NCBI GenBank assembly: GCA_964020155.1
Contig: OZ026558.1
Coordinates: 5,158,469 to 5,222,468, forward strand
Source of the DNA: Chondrilla cf. caribensis
Taxonomy: Eukaryota; Porifera; Demospongiae; Chondrillida; Chondrillidae
Length of the DNA stretch: 64,000 bases
Direction of reading: 5' to 3'
Position 1 is the stretch's first letter. Every line of letters starts with the position of its first letter. This document shows, piece by piece, positions 1 to 21,287 of this stretch. The notes beneath the pieces were generated by a model. It had not been told where the DNA came from. It did not search any database and saw only the letters and a list, made by a program, of their open reading frames with translations. Made by a program: the position numbers and the translations under genes.

Positions 1-3000
1 GCATTGATGGTAGGTGGAGTGTCGTTAATGTCTGTGATGTCAATGGAAACTTCGGTAGTGGTGGAAAGAGAGGGGTTTCCCCCATCTCTCACAACTACCT
101 CTATTAGAAAACTCGTCTCCCCCGTGTCATAATCAAGGTTGCCATTGACAACAATGGTCCCATTGCTGGTTACATGAAAGAGGTTAACTGAGGTTGTGGT
201 GATCAAGTACGTTAACATCCCATTGGTTCCAGGATCTACATCAGTAGCCATGACAACACCAATACTCTCCCCCATGCCTGCTCCCTCACTTATGGAGAAT
301 GCACAAGTGTTGTTCAGCGCACATGGCGTGGTGAAGAAAGGAGCCTCGTTGACATCCGTTACATCAATGACTTGAACTGCTGTGGCATTTCTCTGGGGAC
401 TTCCCCCATCAGCTGCTTGAAGAGTAAGTTGGAACCTAGGTATAGCGGGGTCTGATTGATTCAGAAACTGACTTTGCGATACAGAAATGGTACCGGAAAT
501 GGGGTCAATATCAAACACACCATTCCCATTCCCATTTATTATGGAATACACAATTTCACCACTTGTACCGGGATCATCATCGGTGGCTGTAACCACGACA
601 ATATCGTCACCATTGGATGTTGTCTCTGGAATGGAGATAGGAGCCAGAGTATTGAAGACGGGGTCATGGTTGTTGCCAGGTGTTACCATGACAACAACAT
701 AGACTCTAGACCTCTGACAAGGGTCTTGCACATTCTCCGCAATGACAGTTAAATTGTAGACCAAAGCATCATCTGGGTCCAGTGTCTGTGCGGATATCGC
801 TCCAGTGGATTGGTCAATGGAGAAGCGATCACCAGTATTCCCCTCAGTAATTGAGAAAACAAAGCTGTAGAGAAGGAACAGGGAGATGAATATAACGATG
901 GCTTTACAACCTTGGCAGCAATGAGATTCACCTGTCCTGTGAGGTCAAGTAGTCACGAACATTGATGATTGGGTTGGAAGAAGGGGAATCCCCGGGAACA
1001 GTTACTTCCAAGATGCTGGGATCAAACAGCATCTCATACACTGTCATTTCAAACTCGTTTGTGTCCTCCGTACCCTCCACACTGATGTACACAGTCTGCA
1101 GAGAATACAAAACTAGAATGAACACAAGAGTGGAAGTACCTAACTGAGATAGTGGAAGTGAGTGGGAGGGTGGGAGGGGACTGCGGTAATGTGGGAGGTG
1201 GAGATGGTAGTGAGGGTGGGAGGGGACTGCGGTAATGTGGGAGGTGGCGATGGTAGTGAGGGTGGAGGCAAGAGAGTCAAAAGAAGTTGAAGTGTATACT
1301 ATCAGTGAAGGAGTTTGGAGCACTTACTATCAGTGAAGGAATTTGGAGCACTTACTATCAGTGAAGGAGTTTGGAGCACTTACTATCAGTGAAGGAGTTT
1401 GGAGCACTTACTATCAGTGAAGGAATTTGGAGCACTTACTATCAGTGAAGGAATTTGGAGCACTTACTATCAGTGAAGGAATTTGGAGCACTTACTATCA
1501 GTGAAGGAGTTTGGAGCACTTACTATCAGTGAAGGAGATTGGAGCACTTACTATCAGTGAAGGAGTTTGGAGCACTTACTATCAGTGAAGGAGATTGAAG
1601 CACTTACTATCAGTGAAGGAATTTGGAGCACTTACTATCAGTGAAGGAGATTGAAGCACTTACTATCAGTGAAGGAGATTGAAGCACTTACTATCAGTGA
1701 AGGAATTTGGAGCACTTACTATCAGTGAAGGAGTTTGGAACACTTACTATCAGTGAAGGAGTTTGGAGCACTTACTATCAGTGAAGGAGTTTGGAGCACT
1801 TACTATCAGCAAAGGAATTTGGAGCACTTACTATCAGTGAAGGAGTTTGGAGCACTTACTATCAGTGAAGGAGTTTGGAGTGCATACTATCAGTGAAGGA
1901 GTTTGGAGCACTTACTATCAGTGAAGGAGTTTGGAGCACTTACTATCAGTGAAGGAGTTTGGAGCACTTACTATCAGTGAAGGAGTTTGGAGCACTTACT
2001 ATCAGTGAAGGAATTTGGAGCACTTACTATCAGTGAAGGAGATTGGAGCACTTACTCTTGAGAAGGTCAGCTCAGCATTGAACTGAATAGTGATTAGTCT
2101 TCGCTTTCTCTTGAAGGCTGCATTGGTACTGGCAACCACGTACGGACGAGGGCTAACTGGACCAGGGTTGTTAATTGTTGTTGATGCATAAACAAATGAA
2201 AAACCAATTGTATCGCGCTACAAGGATAAGAGTGACGTAGGAGGGTTTAGTGAAGACAAGGCCTGTGACCCATGCCCACCACATTCAGGTACTCACAATT
2301 TCAATGATGACAGTGGTGTTCCGTGTGAACCGTCCACAGGTGCTTTGAAAGTACTTGAACTCTGCCCGGCTGACACGAGTGAAGATGAAGCTCCCCGTGA
2401 TGACGATAGCAGGAGCTGCAGGAGACGAGAGGTACATCACAAGAGGGTCTGTTGCAAGCCAGTTTGTGACAAAGTAAACATACAGTACACACAGTACACA
2501 CAGTACACACAGTATACCTAGTGCACACAGTACATACAGTACACACAGTACATACAGTACACACAGTACACACAGTACATCAATACACACGGTACATACA
2601 ATACATACAGTACACACAGTACACACAGTACATACAGTACACCTAGTACACACAGTACACACAGTACATACAGTACACACAGTACATACAATACACACAG
2701 TACACACAGCATATACACACAGTCTTTGTCACTCCCACTCACATTCACACAGTGTTGCTCCTATAAGATCAACAAAAGAAGCCGCATCAGTGTATCTCCT
2801 TAAAAGGTATACATACAGTTGGTCAGGGTCGGAGGAGATCTCCAGCAGCTCATCCAGGTCAATATTACCTATCCCCACAGAATATACTACAACCCCGGAG
2901 TCCTTCAACAGCTGGGGCTCGTCATCGAGTGGCTCCAAGTTAGACTTCCCATCAGTTATCAGTACGGCTACACGGGGAATACCCTTACTGCTGGGCCGAA

Positions 3001-4088
3001 CTCCTCGCCCAATTGACTCATTAAACAGTGCCCTGGTGTACCTGAGGGCCTGTGCCGTGCGCGTGTAGCCCCCGGGGTAGGAGATCCTGCCAACAGCCCT
3101 CTGCAATGACGTCCTGGTTGTGAGGTCATCAAGGTCAAACGGTATTCTACTCCGTGTGGAGTAAGTTACCATGCCAACCCTTGTCCTCTCGAGTCCAATC
3201 TCAAAGAAGTTATGAACATTACTGATAAACTGGAGAGCTAGTCTGTGGTTGCTCCGTCCAACACTCCCAGACTGATCCAGGATCCAAATTAAATCCATGT
3301 TGATTCTACAAACTGAAGAGAGGAGAGGGTTTGGTCAATAGGACGAATGACGAGTTGTGCGTGTGCATGCACGTGGGTGGATGGTGTGTGCCACTCACGG
3401 TCTGGGACTACACTCAATCGAATGTAGCTCTCCGATTCCAGGTAGACCCAGTCAAACCCGCTTTCGATTGCCATCAACAAGATTTCCGAGTAGTGAGCAA
3501 TGGTCTGGATGTAGCCTCTGATCCGAACAGACCGTCCTGGAGTGCAGCGAGGAGGAGGAGGGAATGAACACGGCGATGGACACGGCACTGTCAACGTTCG
3601 GACCTACTTCACGCACCAGTTGTGGCTGGCTGGCCAACACCGGTGGTAGTGGATGTAGCCAGAACACGTTACACATGCTTACCTTCATAATGCAGAGACG
3701 TATTGCTGATCCCGAGAGAAGAAACATCACTGTCGTAGTCCACCCAGCCGAGAAGGACTTCTAAATTTCTTCGAAAACGTTTATAGTAGGTGCTGGCGAG
3801 AGCATCCAGTCTGGACTGGCAGCGTGAAGTCATCCTTCGCGCGTCTGAATTGCGGAAGGTCAGTCGTCTGTTGTAGTTGACACGCAGGTCTCTCGTGAAG
3901 CGGAACGAGTCCCTGGCTATCCTGACCCTGATGGGCCTACACTCCGTGTCTTCATCTCTGTCGGGGTAGCTCTCTCGTACAGAAAACCGGGTTGGAATGG
4001 TCCCTCTGTCAATGGAGAAGTCGGTAGCTTGGGCGAGGGTGTTCAGTAGAAACGTAACAATACACAAGTTTGCAAGTGCAGAGAACAT
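1..4088 (-). CDS. hedgling: Hedgling (hedge domain + VWA + cadherin repeats), 5' part, truncated by window edge
   Basis: Modelled exons: 4088-3683, 3536-3399, 3312-2743, 2415-2297, 2217-2056, 1095-932, 864-1 and beyond; phases agree at every junction, giving about 807 residues in the window. Residues 1-22 look like a signal peptide (MFSALANLCIVTFLLNTLAQ). Residues ~25-180 are a Hedgehog N-terminal signal (hedge) domain: SRCQSRLDALA, SLHYEGRSV and ESGFDWVYLESESY align with Sonic hedgehog. Residues ~186-370 are a VWA domain with an intact MIDAS (DQSGS, a Thr in GGYTRT, ITDGKSN). After that come cadherin-type repeats with DVNEAPFF and DINDTPPT linkers. No Hint autoprocessing domain follows, as expected for hedgling. 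Known members are large membrane proteins; TM and cytoplasmic parts would lie off the left edge. Zn-ligand positions of the hedge domain look replaced (see findings). I expect a cell-surface adhesion or signalling role. Confidence 0.9.
1297..2053. repeat. 28-bp minisatellite (about 27 copies) in hedgling intron 5
   Basis: Head-to-tail 28-bp units differing by one or two bases fill most of the intron between exons 2217-2056 and 1095-932. On the coding (-) strand each unit carries GTAAGTGCTCCAA, identical to the real donor at 2055, so the array is a tandem copy of the 5' splice site region. Confidence 0.95.
2478..2715. repeat. 10-bp minisatellite (ACACAGTACA-type) in hedgling intron 3
   Basis: Imperfect ACACAGTACA/ATACAGTACA units fill the intron between exons 3312-2743 and 2415-2297. 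The same motif family recurs at 6677-7110 inside RIC1. Confidence 0.9.
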
Positions 4089-4525
4089 CGCGGCTTAGAA
4101 GCGTGTGGCTCTAAAGAAACTTTCCGAAAGAGAAGAGACGGTACATTTATACTAGCAGCTCGGGTGCCGGTCGCGTGAGACATGCCAAGTCATGAATCTC
4201 ATTACCGACCGAGGGAGTATGTACAAACATGGAAAACATTTGCACGACAAGGTGAATGTTTTCCGAGGCTCTCACCCCCACGCGGCCCGAAAAGGGATCC
4301 CCATAGATACTCGCACAAATACAGAAGTGGCGGAATTCCTCCACAGAGGAGAAGTGATTTGAAGTATGCCACATCACCAAAGTCGGATCAGACCATCATT
4401 AGAAGGGTAACATATAAAGTTGTCATCACGACCAAAAATACCACACTCACTTATATGAGCAGTGTGCATGTTTGCCTTATGTGAGAAATAAAAACATTGT
4501 AATTTGATTATCAATAGAGATTGGC
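4089..4525. other. Intergenic spacer between RIC1 3' end and hedgling 5' end
   Basis: Both neighbours run on the - strand, so this 437-bp gap must hold the RIC1 3' UTR and the hedgling promoter and 5' UTR. An open + frame (4182-4484) shows no family similarity and I do not call it. No clear promoter motif can be named. Confidence 0.6.
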
Positions 4526-13600
<9,075 letters not shown>

Positions 13601-14319
13601 ACTCCTGGGTCAAAAACGATTTTTCGGTGTTGACAAAGCGGCCATTTTCCTCCCTACAATCCGTCGGTCGTTTAAGCCAGATCAGCTAAAAGCCCATCTC
13701 CTTATTTGGCTAGCAGTCACGCCCTCGTAGTGAATACACGCCCCTGCATGTACTATGGTATGAGCGTTGGAGTACCACCCGGTGTACCTGTACATGCTTC
13801 TTGTAGCGAGGGAGAGAGGACCCAGGAGAACAATTAGTCGGTAAAGTACTACAAAATCAGGGTGAGATGCCAACAAAGACCATCAGGAAGTAATGCACCG
13901 GTGTATTTAGTTGGGAATCGCTTCAAAGAGACGCTACTTCAATGACCTATGTACTATTGCTTCGATTTGTTGATGTTCTCTGCTCGGCAGCCAATACTCG
14001 CTGAGGCCCACCATACCCCAGCTAATCACGTTAGCTGATGTAATCAATTCATTCAAAAGTGAAACCTTTCATGCGTCTCAGTCGGTAACGGTACGAGGTT
14101 TTGCTGGTCGTCAATGAGTGTTGTAGTCGACCACAGTGCATGGCCAGAAAGATCTGTTGATGTACATGCTAATTTTCGCGTGAATAATCACCTGAATGTA
14201 CACTTAACGACATGCTGTATCCGTCTCTGGTCTAACCACCTTGATTGATTTAATTGTAATAATGTGTCATTTTAATTGAGTATTGCTGCCTGTATGTCAT
14301 TTCTATACACAGGATCTCC
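13601..14319. promoter_or_regulatory. Divergent intergenic region, RIC1 / MYO1B-like
   Basis: 719 bp between the RIC1 ATG (-) and the myosin ATG (+). It must contain both promoters and 5' UTRs. TACACAG at 14306-14312, a few bases upstream of the myosin ATG, could be the acceptor of a 5' non-coding exon. No motif is clear enough to name. Confidence 0.5.
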
Positions 14320-14492
14320 ATGGCAACCAGTCCCAATCGGCCGGAGACCCCAGTGGCCCACTATAGTAGTTTACTGGATGAGATTGTCGGGTGCGGAGAC
14401 ATGGTACTCCTGGATTCCATCACCATGGATACCGTTGTGAACAACTTGAAGCAGCGTTATTGTGCACAAGAGTTTTATGTAAGTCTGTTCCC

Positions 14493-14546
<54 letters not shown>

Positions 14547-14626
14547 CCGTGTGTGTGTGTGTGTGTGCCCATGTGTGTGTGTGTGCCCGTGTGTGTCCGT
14601 GTGTGTGTGTGTGTGTGTCTATTTGT

Positions 14627-14671
<45 letters not shown>

Positions 14672-16335
14672 CATGTGCATGTTTTCTTCGTGTGTACCAT
14701 GTGGGTGGGTTAAAATATCACTTTCTTCTACTACTCTCTCTTCTCCCTGCGTAGACTTACATTGGTAAAGTAGTGGTCTCCGTGAACCCATATCAACGAC
14801 TGACCATCTATTCTCCTTCACACATTGAGAAATATCGAAGTAGGAACATGTTTGAGCTCCCTCCCCACATGTGAGTTGTCATACTAACATCAGTGCTCAA
14901 GGAATGCACAGTGAGTGGTGTTTGCTGCCTGGCAGTTTTGCAATCGCAGACGACGCCTACCGGTCCATGAGGGATAGACGCACAGATCAGTGTATAATCA
15001 TATCGGGAGAGTCTGGAGCCGGGAAGACAGGTAGGTGTGTCACCATGGTAACCTCTATTGCTGTTACTCTGAACTGGTTTGGCCATTCAGAGGCATCAAA
15101 GTTAGTGATGCAGTACGTTGCCGGGGTGACCAGCAATAGTGCAGAGGTCCATCGTGTGAAGGAACAGCTCCTCCAGTCCAACCCTGTCCTGGAAGGTGCC
15201 TGAGATGCCATCATCTCTGGATGGATACTTGGTTAATCTATGTTTCTTTGTATGTACAGCTTTTGGAAATGCGAAAACAACCAGAAATGATAATTCCTCG
15301 AGATTTGTGAGTTGTGTCTATTGATCGTCTTGAGAGTTGAGAGATATGTTGATAGTGAGAGTGTTGCTGTTGGACAGTGTGGTTGTAGTGAGCATGTCTT
15401 CACTTCTTTTGTTTTCCTTTGCAGGGAAAGTATATGGACATCGAGTTTGATTACCAGGGAGATCCCCTTGGAGGGGTGGTCACCAACTGTATGTACTGGC
15501 AATGCGATGGTTGTTAACACATAGAAATTAAGGTTTTACTAATATCTTTTTTTACCTCGTTTAGATCTTTTAGAAAAGGTACAATTGTGCCACATCTGCC
15601 TCCATACTGGGTTACGTTGTATTTGTTGTTGTTTATGTTTGTAATCCTCAGTCTAGAGTTGTTTACCAATCTCAAGGGGAGAGGAATTATCACATTTTCT
15701 ATCAGATCCTGGGAGGAGCCTCGAAGGATGTGTTAGGTGAGCAGCATTGTTAGTCAGGGTCTATGCTGCTCCTTCCTCACTGCTCCTTCCTCACTGCTCC
15801 TTCCTCACTGCTCCTTCCTCACTGCTCCTTCCTCACTGCTCCTTCCTCACTGCTCCTTCCTCACTGCTCCTTCCTCACTGCTCCTTCCTCCCTGCTCCTT
15901 CCTCCCTGCTCCTTCCTCACTGCTCCTTCCTCACTGCTCCTTCCTCCCTGCTCCTTCCTCACTGCTCCTTCCTCACTGCTCCTTCCTCACTGCTCCTTCC
16001 TCACTGCTCCTTCCTCACTGCTCCTTCCTCCCTGCTCCTTCCTCCCTGCTCCTTCCTCACTGCTCCTTCCTCACTGCTCCTTCCTCACTGCTCCTTCCTC
16101 CCTGCTCCTTCCTCACTGCTCCTTCCTCACTGCTCCTTCCTCACTGCTCCTTCCTCACTGCTCCTTCCTCACTGCTCCTTCCTCACTGCTCCTTCCTCAC
16201 TGCTCCTTCCTCATTTTAGACATGTTGCATTTGACACGGGAACATTCAGATTACCACTACCTCAACCAGAGTGGTTCGATATATGCACTCACTATCGATG
16301 ATGCAGAGGAGTTGTCTAATACACTGGTGTGTGTG

Positions 16336-16372
<37 letters not shown>

Positions 16373-19300
16373 ATGATGCTCTGCTGTCTGTTCTCCCCTG
16401 GCAGAGAGCTATGGAAGTATTAGGGTTCACTCCTCAGGAGATCAGTGGGGTGATGGAGCTGTTGGCTGGGATATTAAACCTGGGGAATCTCCAGTTTGAG
16501 GGTTATTCCCTGCCCAATGGGACAGATGCCTGTCGAATGACACACGACAAATGTGATTGAACTAGTGCACATCTCCATGTGACACTCATGTGACACTCAT
16601 GTGACACCACATTTCCTTGCCTGTAGGTGTGGAGTACACCTGTGATTTGTTTGGTTTGTCGTTGTCGGAGATGAGACAAGCCCTCACACAGAGAACAGTG
16701 GAGACTGCCAAGGAGCGTGTTACCAAGCCTCTGTCAGCTGAGCAGGTAGCCCCACTGTGTGTGTGCAGACTAGGTGGTCCATCTAGGTCCATCTCTCGCT
16801 CCTCGTAGGCTGCCTACGCTAGAGACGCTCTCAGTAAAGCCATATACAGTAAGATTTTCTCCTGGTTGGTTGAGAAGATCAACCACACCATTGAGGTGGG
16901 GAGTTGTATTGCACTAATATGTAGCACTAGTGATGGTTACTATGGCAACCAATACAGGCCAAGCCATGCAGAGCGAAGATGTGCATGGGTGTGTTGGACA
17001 TCTATGGCTTCGAGATATTCCAGGTAATGTATCAGTGGGTGTGGCTTATGAGTGTGTTGTTTACTAGTGGACGTGGCCTATCACACTATCTGTGATTGTA
17101 GTTCATTGAGATGGGCAGGTCACTTTGAGTTGTCTTTCTCTTCAGAAAAATAGTTTTGAACAATTTATCATCAATTACTGCAATGAAAAGCTTCAGCAAG
17201 TCTTCATTGAGCGAGTTCTGAAGCAGGAACAAGAGGAGTATGTTGTGGAGGTAGGGACACACTCACGTTGGATCTTTCAACTAATTACAGGGCCCCACTC
17301 ATTTCACAGGGTATAGAGTGGACTCACATTGAATTCTTCAATAATGCAGTTATTTGTGATCTAATTGAGAACGTAAGTTGGTTCTAGCACTGTGTCCTGG
17401 TGTGGTTGTGAGTGGGATGTTCTCTGCAGCCCCGGGTAGGCATACTGGGTTTGTTGGACGATGAGTGTCTGCGTCCAGGAAGTGCTAGCGACCTTACACT
17501 GCTGGAGAAGATCAATCGAACACACAAACAGCACAAACACTTTGAGAGTCGAGCGTCAAAGAGTCTCTTAAGTGACCATTCTCTGGGACAGGATGCCTTC
17601 AGACTAGTTCACTATGCCGGACGGGTGAGGGTATTGGGGGGGGGGGGGGGGTAAGGTAGCAAACATGGTCAAATGGTTGTTTGTTTCTAGGTGACCTATC
17701 AAATAGAAGGATTCTTGGACAAGAACAAAGACCTCCTCTACAATGACCTCTCGGCTGCCATGTTTGCTTGTGAGCGTAAACTACTGAAAGAACTCTTTGC
17801 CGAGGGTAACCCTGACAACATGTCTCGTAAGAGGCCTCCCACAGCTGGGTCTCAGTTCAAGGGCTCCGTCACGAACCTCATCAAGAGCTTGATGGAGAAG
17901 AACCCCAATTACATCAGATGTATCAAGGTCAGATTCTGGTAATGGTTGTTTTAGACTATGGTATGTAAGAGAGCTAGGTGACTGAGTGTAGTGTGTGTAG
18001 TGTGTGTAGTGTGTGTGTAGTGTGTGTACTGTGTGTAGTGTGTGTACTGTGTGTAGTGTATGTACTGTGTGGACTGTGTGTAATTCAGTTTTCCCCCAAC
18101 TTTCAGCCCAATGAAAAGCAAGAAGCTTCCAATTTCACTGATTCCCTTATTCGGCATCAAGTGAGATATTTGGGGTGAGTTCTCCAACTTCAGGTACAGT
18201 TCACTCAACATTTCATGTTACTTACTGTATTACTTCCTATACCTTGTGATATTCTTCCTGTTTACCATCATGTACTTCCTGTTCAGTTTGATGGAGAATA
18301 TTCGTGTTCGGAGAGCTGGGTTCGCTTACCGCCAGCTGTACGAGCACTTCCTGTCAAGGTACAAGATGCTGGCTAAGAAAACATGGCCGTCCTGGAAGTA
18401 CAGTGCAAGAGGAGGAGCTAGAGAGATTGTGAAGGTATGATAGTGTCACATGCTTTTGGTGTGATGGTCACATGATTGATACACTATTTCACCGTAAGGC
18501 ATGCAAGCTGGAAGACCACGCCTTTAAGTTTGGTCGCACTAAAGTCTTCATCAGGGACCCCAGGACAGTGTTCCAGATTGAGGACATGCGGCGTAGCAGG
18601 ATGCAGGACCTGGCCACTCTGATTCAAAAGGTCTTCAGAGGCCACGTCTGCAGGAGAGAGGTGCCTGCTGTGGTACAGGATCCATTGTTGCCATAGTAAC
18701 ATATTTTACATATTTGTTCCCAGTTCCTGAGAATCCGCAATGCTCAACTAGCGATCTCCAAACACTGGAGAAGGTACAAGTGCCGTAAGCAGTTCCTCCG
18801 TCAGAGAGAAGCTGTGATTGTTGTGCAGAAATATTACAGAGGGTGGATTGTGAGTGGGGTCGTGAGTGTGCATGTCACATGATTGTCACATGATGTCCAA
18901 ACATATAGGCTAGACGAGAACTTTGGAGGATGAAATTTGCAATAAGAGCTGAATGGGCCGTGGGTGTGATCAGGAAGTATTACCTCGGCTGGAAGGTGTG
19001 TCTGTGTGTTGACTGATTTTCCTAAGTTCAAGCCTTTCTCATCCCCATGCTAGGTGAGGAAGCAGTACAGGAGGCTGTTCAAGAACTCTGCTAGTACAGT
19101 TATTGTCAGATTTTTCAGAGCCTACATTGTGAGTTCATTTCTCTGCATCTCTCCCTCTCTCACTAGCTCACTCTTGTGTGTTTGTGCGGTGTGTGCTGTG
19201 TGTATTAGTCCAGGGAGTACCACACTCTCCTTGTTGTTTTCTTCAGCGCTATCGCTTTGTCGTATTCATTCAAGACCATCTTCCAACCACTTCTCCTGTT

Positions 19301-19443
19301 GACAAAAAGTGGCCCAAGGTACCTCCATTCTTCAGGCAAGCCTCAAAGCTTCTGAGAATCCTCCACCACAGATGGAGGGTGAGACCAGGGCGTGTGAAGT
19401 TGCTACTGTGCATGGCTGATGATTTGCATTGATTATCACATGT

Positions 19444-19493
<50 letters not shown>

Positions 19494-20884
19494 TATATAT
19501 ATATATATATATATTGATCTTTTGTCCAGTGTCAGCTTGTTAGGAACTTTTACAACAATCATCCAAAAGCCAAAGCCAAAATGTTGGAAAAGACAAGAGC
19601 AAGTACTTTGTTTGCTGGGAAGAAATCACTGTACAAACGAACGTCAGTTACTTTTGGAATTAGTAGTGGCTGAATATGGCACTGTTGTACCTGTATCTGT
19701 CACAGACATCACATGAACATCACATGGTTGTCATATGACCATTCCTTGTCATACCTTATAGATTGCCTGTTCCCTTTCGCGGTGATCGTCTGAACCTGAA
19801 GAATGACCAGCGATGGTCCAAGGTGGCTGCAGAGTTCAGTGAGCAGAGGGTGGTGTGGGCAGACAACATCATCAAGATCAACAGAAATGATGGCAAGGTA
19901 TTGCAACATAATGTGATGGTATTGTGTTACAGTGTGGTGGTGTTGCATCACCATGCGGGGGTATTGCATCACAACATGGTAGCATTGCATCACAATATGG
20001 TGGTACAGTATTGCATTTAATCACTGCCTCATTGCAGGCTGCCCCTCATCTCATGTCTGTCACTGGAAAGTGTGTGTATGTTCTGGACATAAAGACGTTT
20101 GCTGTCAAGAGTCGCATTGAACTCAGTGATTTAGAGTCCGTGTCCCTCAGTGCTCACTCGGATGGAACCTGTGTTCTCCACATCGATCAGGTGCGACTGC
20201 TGGTCAATTTGATGGTGTACAGTCCATTGACTGGTGTACAGTCCATTGACTGGTGTACAGTCCATTGACTGGTGTACAGTCCATTGACTGGTGTACAGTC
20301 CATTGACTGGTGTACAGTCCATTGACTGGTGTACAGTCCATTGACTGGTGTACAGTCCATTGACTGGTGTACAGTCCATTGACTGGTGTACAGTCCATTG
20401 ACTGGTGTACAGTCCATTGACTGGTGTACAGTCCATTGACTGGTGTACAGTCCATTGACTGGTGTACAGTCCATTGACTGGTGTACAGTCCATTGACTGG
20501 TGTACAGTCCATTGACTGGTGTACAGTCCATTGACTGGTGTACAGTCCATTGACTGGTGTACAGTCCATTGACTGGTGTACAGTCCATTGACTGGTGTAC
20601 AGTCCATTGACTGGTGTACAGTCCATTGACTGGTGTACAGTCCATTGACTGGTGTACAGTCCATTGATTGGTGTTTATTTGCACAACACACAGACTAAAA
20701 TCAGAGATGGCAAGTACAATAAAGGAGATTTTGTGTTTTGCACTCCAAACATCATTGAACTTGTCACCAAGCTCCATGCAGTCGTTCAAGAGGTGTTCAG
20801 ACGGATGTTGAAGATCAGTATCATGGATGAGTGAGTGGGTGTGTGGTTGTAGTGTGTAGGTATGGACTTGACATTAACCCGTAA
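14320..20884 (+). CDS. MYO1B: Class I unconventional myosin, MYO1B-like
   Basis: 29 exons modelled: 14320-14478, 14755-14870, 14936-15030, 15091-15195, 15260-15306, 15425-15488, 15565-15578, 15652-15736, 16220-16326, 16405-16552, 16627-16745, 16809-16895, 16958-17023, 17146-17250, 17310-17372, 17430-17624, 17691-17927, 18107-18174, 18287-18434, 18499-18660, 18724-18849, 18909-18995, 19054-19128, 19247-19378, 19530-19642, 19762-19897, 20038-20190, 20694-20830, 20860-20884; exactly 1057 codons plus stop. Motor domain: P-loop GESGAGKT, switch [40 protein letters not shown]. Several IQ-type segments follow ([33 protein letters not shown]), then a TH1 tail. This is a membrane-binding actin motor. 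The last 25-bp exon (ends GLDINP) is the least certain. One exon is only 14 bp. Confidence 0.93.
14493..14668. repeat. (GT)n microsatellite in myosin intron 1
   Basis: GT run with CC and TT interruptions between exons 14320-14478 and 14755-14870. Confidence 0.95.
15766..16212 (+). repeat. 14-bp pyrimidine minisatellite (TGCTCCTTCCTCAC) in myosin intron 8
   Basis: About 32 copies, some with CCCTG replacing CACTG. The array ends 7 bp before the acceptor TTTTAG at 16219, so it acts as a 440-bp polypyrimidine tract. Confidence 0.95.
19443..19515. repeat. (CA)n(TA)n compound microsatellite
   Basis: CA run passing into a TATA run in the myosin intron before exon 19530-19642. Confidence 0.95.
20208..20668 (+). 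repeat. 19-bp minisatellite in myosin intron 27, nearly perfect
   Basis: About 24 almost identical copies of a 19-bp unit (TGTACAGTCCATTGACTGG) between exons 20038-20190 and 20694-20830. Near-zero divergence suggests recent expansion. It opens long spurious frames on -. Confidence 0.97.
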
Positions 20885-21287
20885 TGATCCACTGCAACGG
20901 GTAGAATACCGGTCAACTTTGCTAAGGAGAAGATACAACTGGTGTTCAGAGTCTCTCCCGATGCTGGTAGCAGTCCTGATTGCAGGAGGAAGGGCCAGAC
21001 TATGGAGGTCTTGGTCTGAAGTTCCGAACATAACATCATTAATTTTTTATACATTGTAATTATTTAATTTTCATTGATTATTGATTTACAATGTTTTTGT
21101 CTTTAACATAATTATTTATTGACCCCTACCTAGAGACATCAGTTCATGACATCAACACGACCAGCACACACCTAGCACGGAGGTCCGAGTGCAATGTATT
21201 AGACTAGGATAGGTACATCAACAGGTCCACAACAGGTGGTGTAACAAAACTGGTGCAAATTGTTCAATATAACATAAATATAATCGT
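20885..21287. other. Tail-to-tail spacer, MYO1B-like / ACBD5-like
   Basis: 403 bp between convergent stop codons, AT-rich (21030-21120), presumably shared 3' UTR and polyadenylation region. An open frame at 20862-21059 has no similarity I recognise. Confidence 0.5.

Noticed and set aside
1297..2053. CRISPR-like array of 28-bp repeats
   Set aside because: Direct tandem repeats without spacers, inside an animal gene intron.
20131..20789. 186-200 residue frames on - made of repeated [14 protein letters not shown]
   Set aside because: Translation of the intronic 19-bp minisatellite, antisense to the myosin gene.
20862..21059. 66-codon frame after the myosin TH1 exon
   Set aside because: Does not match the myosin I C-terminus; a short exon ending at 20884 fits the phase better.
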